Shown here: positions 38,372-48,442 of the stretch, one piece after another
Numbering within the stretch: position 1 is the stretch's first letter
Layout of the letters: each line of letters opens with the position of its first letter
NCBI GenBank assembly: GCA_018716285.1
Contig: DVKD01000015.1
Coordinates: forward strand, 56,230 to 120,229
Source of the DNA: Candidatus Merdivicinus faecavium
GTDB taxonomy: Bacteria; Bacillota; Clostridia; Oscillospirales; Ruminococcaceae
DNA length: 64,000 bases
Reading direction: 5' to 3'
Position numbers and translations under genes: made by a program
Notes under the pieces: generated by a model
The model's database searches: none
Seen by the model: only the letters and a program-made list of their open reading frames with translations
What the model was told of the DNA's origin: nothing

Positions 38372-40549
38372 CTATTTGCTCAGCCGGGAGGTCTGGCGCT
38401 GGGCCATGACGAGGTTGTAGTAAACCGACTTGTTGCGGAGCAGCTCCTGGTGGGTGCCGATCTCGGCGATCCGCCCCTTGTCGAGGACGACCAGCCGGTC
38501 GGCGTGCTGGAGGGTGGAGAGCCGGTGCGCGATGGCGAAGGTGGTGCGGTTTTTGGTCAGGCGGCCGAGTGCCTCCTGGATGAGCTTTTCGGTTTCGGTG
38601 TCGAGGGAGGCGGTCGCCTCGTCGAGGATGAGGATCTTCGGGTCGCGGAGGATGGCCCGCGCGATGGCGATCCGCTGCTTTTCGCCGCCCGAGAGCTTGT
38701 AGCCCTTGTTGCCGATAAACTCCTGGTAGGCGTTTGGCATCTTGCAGATGAAGTTGTGGGCATTGGCGATCTTGGCGGCCTCGACCACCTCCTCCATCGT
38801 CGCGTCGGGCTTCGCGTAGAGGATGTTGTCGAGGACGGTTCCCTCGAAGAGGTAGGTCTCCTGCAAAACGACCCCGATCTGGCTGCGCAGCGACTGCTGG
38901 GCGATGTCCCGCAGGTCGACCCCGTCGATCTTGATCGCCCCCGCGCTCACGTCGTAGAGCCGCATGATGAGGTTGATAAGGGTCGATTTGCCCACCCCGG
39001 AGGGGCCGACGATGCCGATCATCTCGCCGGGCTTTACTTCAAAGCTGATGTTTTTGAGGACCGGCTTGTAGACCTTGTAGCCGAAGCCGACGTTTTCAAA
39101 GGAGACAGCCCCCTTGATGTCCAGATCGATGGGGTCGGGGCGGTCGGAGACGTCCTCCTTCTCGTCGATGATCTCGTAGACGCGGGCGGCGCTGACGCCG
39201 CTTTCGGCGATGTAGCGGGGGAGCTGGATGATCCAGCGCAGCGGCCCGTAGATCATCCCGATGTAGGCCGCAAACTGGATGAGGCTGCCGAGGGTGAGGC
39301 CGCCCGCCAGCACCTGCTGGCCGCCGAAATAGAGGTAGAAGTACTCGCCCATCGTGATGACCAGGCCGATGATGGGGAAGAAGAAGTACCAGAAGCGGTC
39401 GGCCTTGTACATGCTGTCGGCAAAGCGGGCGGAGTATTCGGTGTAGCGGGCGATCTCCCGCTTTTCGCTGCCGTAAGTCTTGACGACGAGGATGCCGCTC
39501 AGGATGTCGTGCAGCCGGGATTCGGACTGGGCGAAGCGGTTCCAGACAAGGGCGTAGCGGCGGTGGATGTACTTGAAAATGACCCGGGTAGCGACGATGG
39601 CGAAGGGCACCGGGATGAGGACAAGCAGGGTGAGCTGCCAGTTTAGGGCGAGCATGACCAGCAGGATGACGATGGTCGACAGGATGCGGACGACCGCCTC
39701 CTTGCCGTGCATCGAGACGAATTCCTGGATTTTTTCGGTGTCGCTCGAGATCCGCTTGATCTGCTCGCCGGCGGGGCGCTTGGTGATGGATTTCATCGAC
39801 TGCTCCTGGATCTTGCGGAACAGAAGCTGCCGCAGGTCCCGCCCGACCGAGAAGGAAAGGAAGGCAGAGCAGCGCTCGTTTACAAATTCGAGCCCCATCA
39901 TCACGAGCGGGAAGAGCAGGAAGCCGAAAAAGAGGAGCAGAAGCCCCCGGTAATCCGCCCGCCTGGGGGTGATGTAATCGTCGATGACGATCCGCTGGAG
40001 GTAGGGGTAGACGATCCAGAGCAGCTGGATGAGGACGGTCGCCGCGATGGAGGCGATGAGCGCCCCCTTATACCGGAGCGAAAGGGCGACGACCCGCCAG
40101 AGGTACTTGCCCTTTTTCTCGCAGTGGAAGCAGACACCGCTCCCTTCCGGGAGGATGCCGCCGCATTTGGGGCAGACGCGCGGGCCGCTCTCCTCGTCCG
40201 GCTCGGGGAAGAGGCCGGTCTCGCGGTGGTAGTCGAGCATCCGCCCGAGCTCCGCGAAGGCGGAGAGCTCCGACTGGGTGCAGATGCACAGCTGCTCGGC
40301 CTTCCCGCCCCGGACGATGCCGAAGGCGCCGCTGCCGACGAGCTGGACGGTGGTGTATTCCTCCACCTCCGCAAGGGGGCAGCGGAAGGACTCTTTTCCG
40401 TTTGTAAAGAGGATGAGCGCCTCCTCGGTGACGGCGCAGACCCCTTTGGCCGGGCGGCCTCTGCCGTCCAGGCTGAAATTCAGGCTGTAGACCGGCTCGC
40501 CGCCCAGCAGGGGCAGGAGCGGCGCTAAGCCTTCTGCGGTAAAATGCAT
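38372..40549 (-). CDS. ABC exporter (TM-NBD fusion) with N-terminal cytosolic domain and zinc ribbon
   Basis: CPKCGGILPEGSGVCFHC; Walker A GPSGVGKST; LSGGEKQRIAIARAIL; ILILDEATASLD. Confidence 0.92.
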   Translation of the reverse strand: MHFTAEGLAPLLPLLGGEPVYSLNFSLDGRGRPAKGVCAVTEEALILFTNGKESFRCPLAEVEEYTTVQLVGSGAFGIVRGGKAEQLCICTQSELSAFAELGRMLDYHRETGLFPEPDEESGPRVCPKCGGILPEGSGVCFHCEKKGKYLWRVVALSLRYKGALIASIAATVLIQLLWIVYPYLQRIVIDDYITPRRADYRGLLLLFFGFLLFPLVMMGLEFVNERCSAFLSFSVGRDLRQLLFRKIQEQSMKSITKRPAGEQIKRISSDTEKIQEFVSMHGKEAVVRILSTIVILLVMLALNWQLTLLVLIPVPFAIVATRVIFKYIHRRYALVWNRFAQSESRLHDILSGILVVKTYGSEKREIARYTEYSARFADSMYKADRFWYFFFPIIGLVITMGEYFYLYFGGQQVLAGGLTLGSLIQFAAYIGMIYGPLRWIIQLPRYIAESGVSAARVYEIIDEKEDVSDRPDPIDLDIKGAVSFENVGFGYKVYKPVLKNISFEVKPGEMIGIVGPSGVGKSTLINLIMRLYDVSAGAIKIDGVDLRDIAQQSLRSQIGVVLQETYLFEGTVLDNILYAKPDATMEEVVEAAKIANAHNFICKMPNAYQEFIGNKGYKLSGGEKQRIAIARAILRDPKILILDEATASLDTETEKLIQEALGRLTKNRTTFAIAHRLSTLQHADRLVVLDKGRIAEIGTHQELLRNKSVYYNLVMAQRQTSRLSK

Positions 40550-40577
40550 GGAAATCCCTCCTTATAACGGGGATTTG

Positions 40578-41075
40578 TCAGAGGTACAGTTCGATCTTCT
40601 GCCGGTTTTCGCGGCTCAGGGCGTCGATATCCTCGACGCAGTAGCGGTTGCCCTGCACGTCGATGATGCTGACCGTCCTGCCGTGTACGAGCCGGAGGTT
40701 TGAGGTGACGTCGGAAATGCAGATGGTCTTGCGGCCCAGCTCGGTGGTGATGTCCATGTAGAGGTAGCCGAGCTTTTCCTCCATCTTGCCGACCTTCTGG
40801 ATGCCCGGGATGAAATATTTGTACCGGAGATAGTCCCGCAGGTGCTCCTGCTGGTCTTTGGGCAGTTCGGAGATTTCCCGCAGGATGCCCAGCTCCTTCG
40901 GGCCGTCCTCCCCCTGCACCGCGACCGAGAGCATCCCGTCCGGGTGCTGGAAGGGAAAGAGGCGGGTGATCTGGACCGGCTCGTAGCGGGTCCCCTCATA
41001 CTCGAGGGAGAGAATGCCGTTTTCGCTCAGGGAAAAGGTGAGCGCTCCGGCGGGAAGGTAGGAAAGGGTACTCAT
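40578..41075 (-). CDS. DUF1854 family protein
   Basis: ITRLFPFQHPDGMLSVAVQGEDGPKELGILREISELPKDQQEHLRDYLRYKYFIPGIQKV; lies between two ABC exporter genes. Confidence 0.8.
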   Translation of the reverse strand: MSTLSYLPAGALTFSLSENGILSLEYEGTRYEPVQITRLFPFQHPDGMLSVAVQGEDGPKELGILREISELPKDQQEHLRDYLRYKYFIPGIQKVGKMEEKLGYLYMDITTELGRKTICISDVTSNLRLVHGRTVSIIDVQGNRYCVEDIDALSRENRQKIELYL

Positions 41076-41088
41076 ATTGCGGCTCCTT

Positions 41089-43362
41089 TCATTCCTGGTT
41101 GATAAACTTCAGCGAATCGAGCTGAATCTTGTGGAGGTTGAAGTAGACCCCGCGGCGTTCGAGCAGCTCCCGGTGGGTGCCGCTCTCGCAGAGCCGGCCG
41201 TCGTCGATGACGGCGAGGAGGTCGGCGTCGCGGAGGGTGGAGAGGCGGTGGGCGATCGAGATGATGGTCTTGCCGGCGCGGAGCTTTTCGATGGCTGCCT
41301 GGATGTTGCGCTCGGTCTGGGTGTCCATCGCGGCGGTCGCCTCGTCGAGGATGAGAATGGCGGGGTCCTGCAGGATGGCGCGCGCTATCGAGAGCCGCTG
41401 CTTCTCGCCGCCCGAGAGCTGGACGCCGCCGTTTCCGACGACGGTGTCATACCCTTCGGGGAAGCGGAGGATGAAGTCGTGGGCGTAGGCTGCTTTGGCT
41501 GCCGCAACGACCTCCTCCATGCTGGCCTCCGGGCGGGCATAGCGGATATTCTCGGTAATGGTGCCCATAAAGAGGTAGGTCTCCTGGGTGACGACGCCGA
41601 TGTTGCGCCGCAGGTCGGCGATGGCGATGTCCCGGATATTGACCCCGTCTATCGTGATCTCCCCCTCGGTCACGTCGTAAAGGCGGGAGATGAGGTTGAT
41701 GATGGTCGATTTGCCGGCGCCGGTCCGCCCCACAAGGCCGATCATCTGGCCGGATTTGACGTCAAAGCTGATCCCCTTGATGACAGGGCGGCCGACCTCG
41801 TACTCGAACCGGATGCCCCGCACCGAGATATCCCCCTTCATCCGATCCATCCGGACCGGGTTTTCCCGTTCCATGACCGACGGCTCGGTGTCGAGGATCT
41901 CGTACATCCGGGAGGCGGCGTCCATTGCCCGCGCGGCGGGGCTGGCGGCCTTGATGAAGTATTCAAAGCAGTTGACCGTCATGTCCGAATAGGCGATGAG
42001 GGCGGTCAGGCCGCCGAGGGTCAGCTCCCCGCGGATGGCGAGGACGGCCCCCAGCCCCATCACGAGGATCTGGAAGAGGCGGTAGACCATCCGGGTCGCC
42101 GGGAAGCGGCTCGCGCCGAAATATTCCACGTTGATGCGGGAGTGGAAGTAGCCCTGGTTTTTGAGCGAGAAGCGGCGGATTTCCTGCTCCTCCCTGGCAA
42201 AGGACTTGACCACTTTCTGCCCGGCGAGGGAGTCGGTGACGGTCGATTTCATCGAGCGGATGGCCCGGTGCTGGCGGCGCTGGAGCTGTTTCAGCCGCTT
42301 TTCCGCCCGGACGACCATCCATCCGACCAGGATGCAGGAGAGGAAGATGAGCAGGGTGAGGGGAACGCTGATGGAGGACATGATGAGCAGCAGCCCGACT
42401 AAAGTCAGCGCGCTCACGATGTACATCGGCACCAGGTCGACAAAGAACCAGTAGAGCCAGTCCGCGTCGTCGTCGATGCGGGTCATGAGGGTGCCGGTCG
42501 CCTTGCTCGCGAAAAAGCTCATCGACAGCCGCTGCATCGAGGAAAAGATCTTGACCCGCAGCTTGTGGATGACCTGGGTGCAGATCCTGCTGACGACGAT
42601 GCCGTAGGCTGAGCTGAACGCAGTGCTCGCGAGCTTGATGGCGAAGATGACCAGCACAATCTGGAGAAGCATCCCGTAAAACCGCCCCGTCCCCTCCGGG
42701 CCGGGCGGGGTGAGGACCTGGTCGTAGAACATCTGGGAGCTGAAGAGCGGGACGACCAGGGTCAGCGCGCTGCTCAAAAAAATCATCACAAAGATGAGGA
42801 CGGCTTCCTTTTTAAAAGACAGGTATTCCTTCAAAAGCCGGAAAAAGGACGCGCGGGCCGAAAGGCAGTTCGGGCAGATGGCGCGCTCCTGGTTGGGGTA
42901 GGGGCGCTTGCACTTCGGGCAGCATTTGTGCTCGTCCTTGAGGCCGCTGTCGTCGATGGGGAGCCCGTCCCGCAGGGCGAGGATGCGCTCCCGGAACTTT
43001 TCAAAAAGCCCCGCCAAAGAAATTGACAGCCTGCACACCAGAATTTCCTCGTCCCCGGTCCTCACCAGGAAGGAAGATGCGGTATACAGCCTGTCGATGA
43101 CAACGTCGGTGATGGAGGAAAGCGGGATCGCCCGGTAGTCCGTGCAGCGGTATTCGATCACGGTTTCCCGTTTCCGCTGCTCGACGAACCGTTCGTGCCC
43201 CCATAGGATGCACAGCTCGCGGTCTGTCAGCGCCAGATAGATTTCCTGGTATGCATTTTCTTTTGAAATATCCGCTTTTGCGGTGTATCGGATCTGGTCG
43301 GCGGTCACGCCGCGCGCGGCGAAAGCCAGCTCGACCGACTCGGGCAGCTGGATAAAGAACAC
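41089..43362 (-). CDS. ABC exporter (TM-NBD fusion) with N-terminal cytosolic domain and zinc ribbon (GTG start proposed)
   Basis: CCPKCKRPYPNQERAICPNC; GRTGAGKST; LSGGEKQRLSIARAIL; ILILDEATAAMD; AGGAGG upstream of GTG. Confidence 0.9.
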   Translation of the reverse strand: MFFIQLPESVELAFAARGVTADQIRYTAKADISKENAYQEIYLALTDRELCILWGHERFVEQRKRETVIEYRCTDYRAIPLSSITDVVIDRLYTASSFLVRTGDEEILVCRLSISLAGLFEKFRERILALRDGLPIDDSGLKDEHKCCPKCKRPYPNQERAICPNCLSARASFFRLLKEYLSFKKEAVLIFVMIFLSSALTLVVPLFSSQMFYDQVLTPPGPEGTGRFYGMLLQIVLVIFAIKLASTAFSSAYGIVVSRICTQVIHKLRVKIFSSMQRLSMSFFASKATGTLMTRIDDDADWLYWFFVDLVPMYIVSALTLVGLLLIMSSISVPLTLLIFLSCILVGWMVVRAEKRLKQLQRRQHRAIRSMKSTVTDSLAGQKVVKSFAREEQEIRRFSLKNQGYFHSRINVEYFGASRFPATRMVYRLFQILVMGLGAVLAIRGELTLGGLTALIAYSDMTVNCFEYFIKAASPAARAMDAASRMYEILDTEPSVMERENPVRMDRMKGDISVRGIRFEYEVGRPVIKGISFDVKSGQMIGLVGRTGAGKSTIINLISRLYDVTEGEITIDGVNIRDIAIADLRRNIGVVTQETYLFMGTITENIRYARPEASMEEVVAAAKAAYAHDFILRFPEGYDTVVGNGGVQLSGGEKQRLSIARAILQDPAILILDEATAAMDTQTERNIQAAIEKLRAGKTIISIAHRLSTLRDADLLAVIDDGRLCESGTHRELLERRGVYFNLHKIQLDSLKFINQE

Positions 43363-43614
43363 ACAGGCACCTCCTTGCAGGAATGTAGTAGTCGGTTGCA
43401 GTGATTCGTATTTTTGAAGATGAAGTCCTCCGTGCCGGGATGAGCCGGCGGTCCGCTGTGTGTTCATGCAGCCGGATGCACACAGTACTTTCATTCTAAC
43501 AAACTTTTTTTCTTTTGTAAAGTTTTTTCGTTTATTTTTCAGTGGGCAGATTCGCAGAATTTGCCGGCTGCGTTTTAGCGAAAAGAGCGGGACGGTTGCG
43601 GAAACACACGCTAT

Positions 43615-43649
43615 ATTCGTTATATACGAATGTATACGATAAATATACA
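43615..43649. promoter_or_regulatory. Two adjacent AT-rich palindromes in divergent intergenic region
   Basis: ATTCGT-TATAT-ACGAAT then TGTATA-CGATAAA-TATACA. Confidence 0.45.
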
Positions 43650-43829
43650 TAAATATTCCAGAATTTTGCATATAAAATCCGCTGAAAAGGGGGAGAAAAA
43701 GCGGCTGTTTGCCGTCAATGTGTATAAACTTTCAAAATAAGCCGTATTTTTTGCAAAAATCCCTTGCTTTTCAAAATCGGATGTGGTAGAGTATGGGTAA
43801 ACAGAATTTGAACAAAGGATGGATGCATC

Positions 43830-44699
43830 ATGAAGCTTACAAAAATCCTCGCAGCCGCTCTGGCGGCTGTCATGGCGCTGTCCCTTGCAGCCTGCGGCGG
43901 CGAGGGCGGCTCTTCGGCCGCGACCGAATCCTCTTCCGAGGCCTCTGCGGAGTCCTCTGCGGCGGTCGGCGGCGCGGAAGATCCGACGACTGTCCTGACT
44001 GATGCGCGCATCGGCGTCCAGCTGGGCACCACCGGCGACCTGTATATCTCGGATGAGATCGATGCGGGCACGCTGGGCGACGCCTCGATCACCCAGTACA
44101 ACAAGGGGATGGAGGCAGTCCTCGCCCTGACCCAGGGCAAGATCGACGCCGTCGTCATCGACAATGAGCCGGCCAAGGTCTTTGTCGAGGAAAACGAGGG
44201 CCTCAAAATCCTCGATACCGCCTATGCGGAGGAGGACTACGCCATCTGCATCGCCAAGGACAACACCGAGCTGAAGGATCAGTTTAACCAGGCGATCGCC
44301 GAGCTCAAGGAGGACGGCACCCTCCAGCAGCTGCTGGACTACTACATCAACGGCGTCGAGGGCGCCGAGCCTTACACCTCTCCCGAAGGCATCACCTATG
44401 ACGGCACCCTGGTCATGGCCACCAACGCCGAGTTCCCGCCCTACGAGTACCACGACAGCTCTTCCGGCCAGGACGAGATCGTCGGCCTCGACGTCGACTT
44501 TGCCCGCGCCATCTGCGACAAGCTCGGCAAGGAGCTCGAGATTCTCGACATCGCCTTTGACTCCATCGTTACGTCGGTTGCCTCCGGCAAGGCCGATTTC
44601 GGCGCGGCCGGCATGACCGTCACCGAGGACCGCCTGGAAAGCATCGACTTTACCGACTCCTACTGCACCGGCGTGCAGGTCGTCATTGTCAAGGAATAA
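43830..44699 (+). CDS. Amino-acid ABC transporter substrate-binding lipoprotein, circularly permuted order
   Basis: Lipobox LSLAACGG; IGVQLGTTGDLYISDE...AIAELKEDGTLQQLLDYYI precedes LVMATNAEFPPYEYHD...GLDVDFARAICDKLGK...DFGAAGMTVTEDRLESIDFTDSY. Confidence 0.92.
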   Translation: MKLTKILAAALAAVMALSLAACGGEGGSSAATESSSEASAESSAAVGGAEDPTTVLTDARIGVQLGTTGDLYISDEIDAGTLGDASITQYNKGMEAVLALTQGKIDAVVIDNEPAKVFVEENEGLKILDTAYAEEDYAICIAKDNTELKDQFNQAIAELKEDGTLQQLLDYYINGVEGAEPYTSPEGITYDGTLVMATNAEFPPYEYHDSSSGQDEIVGLDVDFARAICDKLGKELEILDIAFDSIVTSVASGKADFGAAGMTVTEDRLESIDFTDSYCTGVQVVIVKE

Positions 44700-44788
44700 T
44701 CGGAAAAACCGGATAGCAGCAAGGGGCAGATCGGGCGGCAGCGCCCTCTGTCCCTTGCACTGTCCTTTCTAAAAAAGGGGGAGTTGCC

Positions 44789-45505
44789 TTGCTGGATTTT
44801 CTTGCTGCCCAGTGGCAGACTTTTGCGGATTCCTTTTACCGCAATTTCATTGAAGACAACCGCTGGACCTATCTGACGAGCGGCCTGCTCAACACCCTGC
44901 TCATCACGCTGGGCGCGCTGGTTGTCGGCGTGGCGCTCGGCTTTGCGCTGGCCATGATCCGCACCACCCATGACCGCACCGGCAGGCTGAAGGTGTTAAA
45001 CTGGATTGCCAAGCTCTACCTCACCGTTGTCCGCGGCACCCCGGTGGTCGTCCAGCTGATCCTCATTTATTTCGGGATCTTCGCAGCGGTGAACATCAAC
45101 GCCACCCTGGTGGCCGTCATCGCTTTCGGCTTGAACTCTGCGGCCTATGTGGCCGAGATCTTCCGTTCCGGCATCATGAGCATCGACCCCGGCCAGATGG
45201 AAGCGGGCCGGAGCCTGGGTCTCAACTATACCCAGACCACCTGGAAGATCATCATGCCGCAGGCGATCAAAAACGTCCTCCCCGCCCTGGGCAACGAGAT
45301 GATCACCCTGCTCAAGGAGACCTCGGTCGCCGGCTACGTCGGCATCCGGGACCTGACCAAGGGCGGCGACCTCATCCGCAGCCGCACCTTCGCGCCGTTT
45401 ATGCCGATGCTGGCGGTCGCCGCGATCTATCTGGTGCTGGTCCTGGTGCTGCAGTACGGCGTCGGAAAGCTTGAAAGGAGGCTGCGGCAAAGTGATCGAG
45501 ACTAA
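44789..45505 (+). CDS. Amino-acid ABC transporter permease
   Basis: [60 protein letters not shown]. Confidence 0.96.
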   Translation: MLDFLAAQWQTFADSFYRNFIEDNRWTYLTSGLLNTLLITLGALVVGVALGFALAMIRTTHDRTGRLKVLNWIAKLYLTVVRGTPVVVQLILIYFGIFAAVNINATLVAVIAFGLNSAAYVAEIFRSGIMSIDPGQMEAGRSLGLNYTQTTWKIIMPQAIKNVLPALGNEMITLLKETSVAGYVGIRDLTKGGDLIRSRTFAPFMPMLAVAAIYLVLVLVLQYGVGKLERRLRQSDRD

Positions 45506-46217
45506 AAACCTCACCAAGACCTTCGGCACGCTGGAGGTATTAAAGGGCATCAGCCTCACGGTAAAGAAAGGCGACAAGGTCGTCATCGTCGGCCCCTCCG
45601 GTTCGGGCAAAAGCACCTTCCTGCGGTGCTTAAACCTCCTCGAGACCCCGACCTCGGGCGAGATCTGGTTCGAGGGGGAGCAGGTCAACGCGCCCAAGTG
45701 CGACATCGACCGTCTCCGGCGGAAAATGGGGATGGTCTTCCAGCACTTCAACCTCTTTCCCCATCTGACCATTCTCCAGAACATCACGCTGGCCCCTGTG
45801 ACCCTCAAGCTGAAGACCAAAGCGGAGGCGGAGGCGCGGGCGATGGAGCTGTTAAAGCGCATCGGCCTCGCCGATAAGGCCGGCACCTACCCCGCCATGC
45901 TCTCCGGCGGGCAGAAGCAGCGCATCGCCATTGTGCGGGCGCTCGCCATGAACCCGGACGTCATGCTCTTTGACGAGCCGACCTCCGCCCTCGACCCCGA
46001 GATGGTCGGCGAGGTTTTGCAGCTCATGAAGGAGCTGGCCGACGACGGGATGACGATGGTCTGCGTCACCCACGAAATGGGCTTTGCCCGCGAGGTGGCC
46101 AACCGCGTCCTGTTTATGGACGAAGGGAAGATCATGGAGGATTCCGACAATCCAGCGGAATTCTTCTCAAACCCCCAAAATCCCCGCGCACGGGAGTTTT
46201 TGTCCAAAGTCCTGTAA
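45492..46217 (+). CDS. Amino-acid ABC transporter ATP-binding protein
   Basis: [58 protein letters not shown] start. Confidence 0.97.
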   Translation: MIETKNLTKTFGTLEVLKGISLTVKKGDKVVIVGPSGSGKSTFLRCLNLLETPTSGEIWFEGEQVNAPKCDIDRLRRKMGMVFQHFNLFPHLTILQNITLAPVTLKLKTKAEAEARAMELLKRIGLADKAGTYPAMLSGGQKQRIAIVRALAMNPDVMLFDEPTSALDPEMVGEVLQLMKELADDGMTMVCVTHEMGFAREVANRVLFMDEGKIMEDSDNPAEFFSNPQNPRAREFLSKVL

Positions 46218-46228
46218 ATTTTGTCAAA

Positions 46229-46273
46229 GAAAATCCCCGGTACCGCAGCAAAAGCGGCGCCGGGGGTTTTTTA
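46229..46273 (+). terminator. Terminator after amino-acid ABC operon
   Basis: AAAATCCCCGGtaCCGCagcaaaaGCGGcgCCGGGGGTTTTTT. Confidence 0.8.
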
Positions 46274-46275
46274 TT

Positions 46276-46524
46276 GACGACGCGGCGGCACAGCATCGTT
46301 TCGACCGCTGGAACGGCTCGTCAGGCTCGCCGTCTCGGACGGGGTTCCGCCTCTGACCAACAGTTTTGCGCGATGTCGCAAAAATCTGTAGGGGCGAACT
46401 TCGTTCGCCCCTACACCCCCTCAGAACAGCGCGAAAGAACGGCAGGTAGAGGCGGAACCCTATCCAGAATGCCGCAGCCTGTCGCGGCATTCCAGCAGTT
46501 GGTTAGACGCGTGCTGCCGCGTCG
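46276..46524. repeat. Nested inverted-repeat element (MITE-like)
   Basis: CGACGCGGCGGCAC/GTGCTGCCGCGTCG outer arms; GGGTTCCGCCTCT/AGAGGCGGAACCC inner arms; internal hairpins TGTAGGGGCGAAC-TTC-GTTCGCCCCTACA and GAATGCCGC-AGCCTGTC-GCGGCATTC. Confidence 0.75.
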
Positions 46525-46561
46525 AATTGTCCTCCGCGGTCACGCGGCGGTCACGCGGCGG

Positions 46562-48298
46562 TCACGCGCGGAACTGGTATTGGTACAGGCCGGCGTACAC
46601 GCCGTTTTTGGCGAGCAGCTCCTCATGGGTGCCTCGCTCGAGGATGCCCTCGTCGCTGATGACGATGATCTCGTCGGCATTTTTGATGGTTGAGAGCCGG
46701 TGGGCGACAATGATGGAGGTGCGGCCCTCGGCGAGCTTCTCGAGCGACTGCTGGATGAGCATCTCGGTCGCGTTGTCGAGCGCCGAGGTCGCCTCGTCGA
46801 GGATGAGGATGGACGGGTTTTTCAGGAAGACCCGCGCGATGGAAATGCGCTGCTTCTGCCCGCCGGACAGCTTGACCCCGCGCTCGCCGACGTAGGTGTC
46901 GTAGCCGTCGGGGAGGGTCATGATGTAGTCGTGGATGTTCGCCTTTTTGGCCGCTTCGATGATCTCTTCGTCGCTCGCGTCGAGGTTTCCGTAGGCGATA
47001 TTTTCCTTGATGGTGCCGGTGAAGAGGAAGACGTCCTGGGCGACCATGCCGATATTCCGGCGGAGGGAGTCGCGGGTCAGGGTGGTGATGTCCTGCCCGT
47101 CGATCGAGATTTTGCCGCTTGTCACCTCGTAAAACCGCGGGATGAGGTGGCAGAGGGTGGTCTTGCCGCCGCCCGAGGGGCCGACCAGCGCCACCGTCCG
47201 GCCCGGGTCGATGTGGAGGGAGAGGTCCTGGATGACCATGTGGCCGGGCTCGTCCTCCTTGCCGGTCTCGTACTGGAAGCTCACGTGGTCGAAGTCGATG
47301 GCGCCCTTGACGCCGGTCAGCTCTTTCGCGTTCGGGTCCTCGGCCTCCTCCTGCTGGGCCATCAGCTCCTCAAAGCGCTGGAAGCCGGTCGCGCCGTTTT
47401 GCAGCTGCTCAAAGAAGTTGATGAGCTTGCGCACCGGATTGAGGAACATGTTCACATAGAGCAGGTAGGCGGTGAAGCCGCCCGCGTCGATCTTGCCGTA
47501 GAAAAAGAACAGCCCGCCCGCGACCAGCACAACCAGGTACATAAAGTCGGTGAAAAATCCGGTCGTCGAGAAGAATTTCGCCATCACCCGGTAGGATTCC
47601 CCGCGGGCCGCCTGGAAGCGGTCGTTGTAGTGCTGGAACTTCTTTTCCTCGTGCGCGCCGCTGACATAGGAGCGGGAGACCCGGATGCCGGCGATGGAGT
47701 TTTCAAGGTTTGCGTTGATTTCGGCCATTTCCTGCCGGGTGAGGAGGAAGGCGGCGTTCATCTCCCTGCGGATATAGACCGAAAAGGCGACCATGATGGG
47801 CACGAAGATAAAAATGATGATGGTCAGCGGGACGTTGATGGTGCACAGCAGCACAAAGGCGCCGATGATGGTGATGAGGGAGAGAAAGAGGTCCTCCGGC
47901 CCGTGATGGGCGAGCTCGGAGATATCCATCAGGTCGTTGACCACCCGGGACATGAGGCTGCCGGTCTTGTGCTCGTCAAAAAAGGAGAAGGGCAGCTTCT
48001 GCAGCCGCTTGAAGACGTCCCGGCGCATATCCGCCTGCATCCGCACGCCGACGATGTGGCCGTAATACTGGATGAACCAGTTTAAGCCCGCCTTGAGCAG
48101 ATAGATGACAAGCAGCGCAGCGCCCCAGACGAGCAGGAGGCGGAGGTTGCGGTTGGGGACGTAGTCGTTGATCATGTTTTTGGCGATCATCGGGTAAAAC
48201 AGGTCGCAGACCGCCACGATGAAGGCGCAAATCATATCGGCGCAGAAGAGCCGCCGGTGGGGTTTGTAGTAGCTGATGAATCGGCGCAGCAGTGACAT
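46562..48298 (-). CDS. ABC transporter ATP-binding/permease protein
   Basis: [52 protein letters not shown]. Confidence 0.95.
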   Translation of the reverse strand: MSLLRRFISYYKPHRRLFCADMICAFIVAVCDLFYPMIAKNMINDYVPNRNLRLLLVWGAALLVIYLLKAGLNWFIQYYGHIVGVRMQADMRRDVFKRLQKLPFSFFDEHKTGSLMSRVVNDLMDISELAHHGPEDLFLSLITIIGAFVLLCTINVPLTIIIFIFVPIMVAFSVYIRREMNAAFLLTRQEMAEINANLENSIAGIRVSRSYVSGAHEEKKFQHYNDRFQAARGESYRVMAKFFSTTGFFTDFMYLVVLVAGGLFFFYGKIDAGGFTAYLLYVNMFLNPVRKLINFFEQLQNGATGFQRFEELMAQQEEAEDPNAKELTGVKGAIDFDHVSFQYETGKEDEPGHMVIQDLSLHIDPGRTVALVGPSGGGKTTLCHLIPRFYEVTSGKISIDGQDITTLTRDSLRRNIGMVAQDVFLFTGTIKENIAYGNLDASDEEIIEAAKKANIHDYIMTLPDGYDTYVGERGVKLSGGQKQRISIARVFLKNPSILILDEATSALDNATEMLIQQSLEKLAEGRTSIIVAHRLSTIKNADEIIVISDEGILERGTHEELLAKNGVYAGLYQYQFRA

Positions 48299-48442
48299 GG
48301 ATGATACCTCCGGTATTGATGAAATCGTTACCAGTATAGCACATCCGCCGGGAAAGAAAAAGGGCCGCCCCGCCGAATCGGCAGATTGGCCGACAGAGAG
48401 GCGGGGCGGTTTGTGAATTTTGTAAAAAGAATTGCGTGCGGG

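Noticed and set aside
46700-48085. 461-aa plus-strand ORF
   Set aside because: Antisense to ABC transporter; the same type of shadow ORF seen opposite other ABC genes (38450-39646, 41077-42402).
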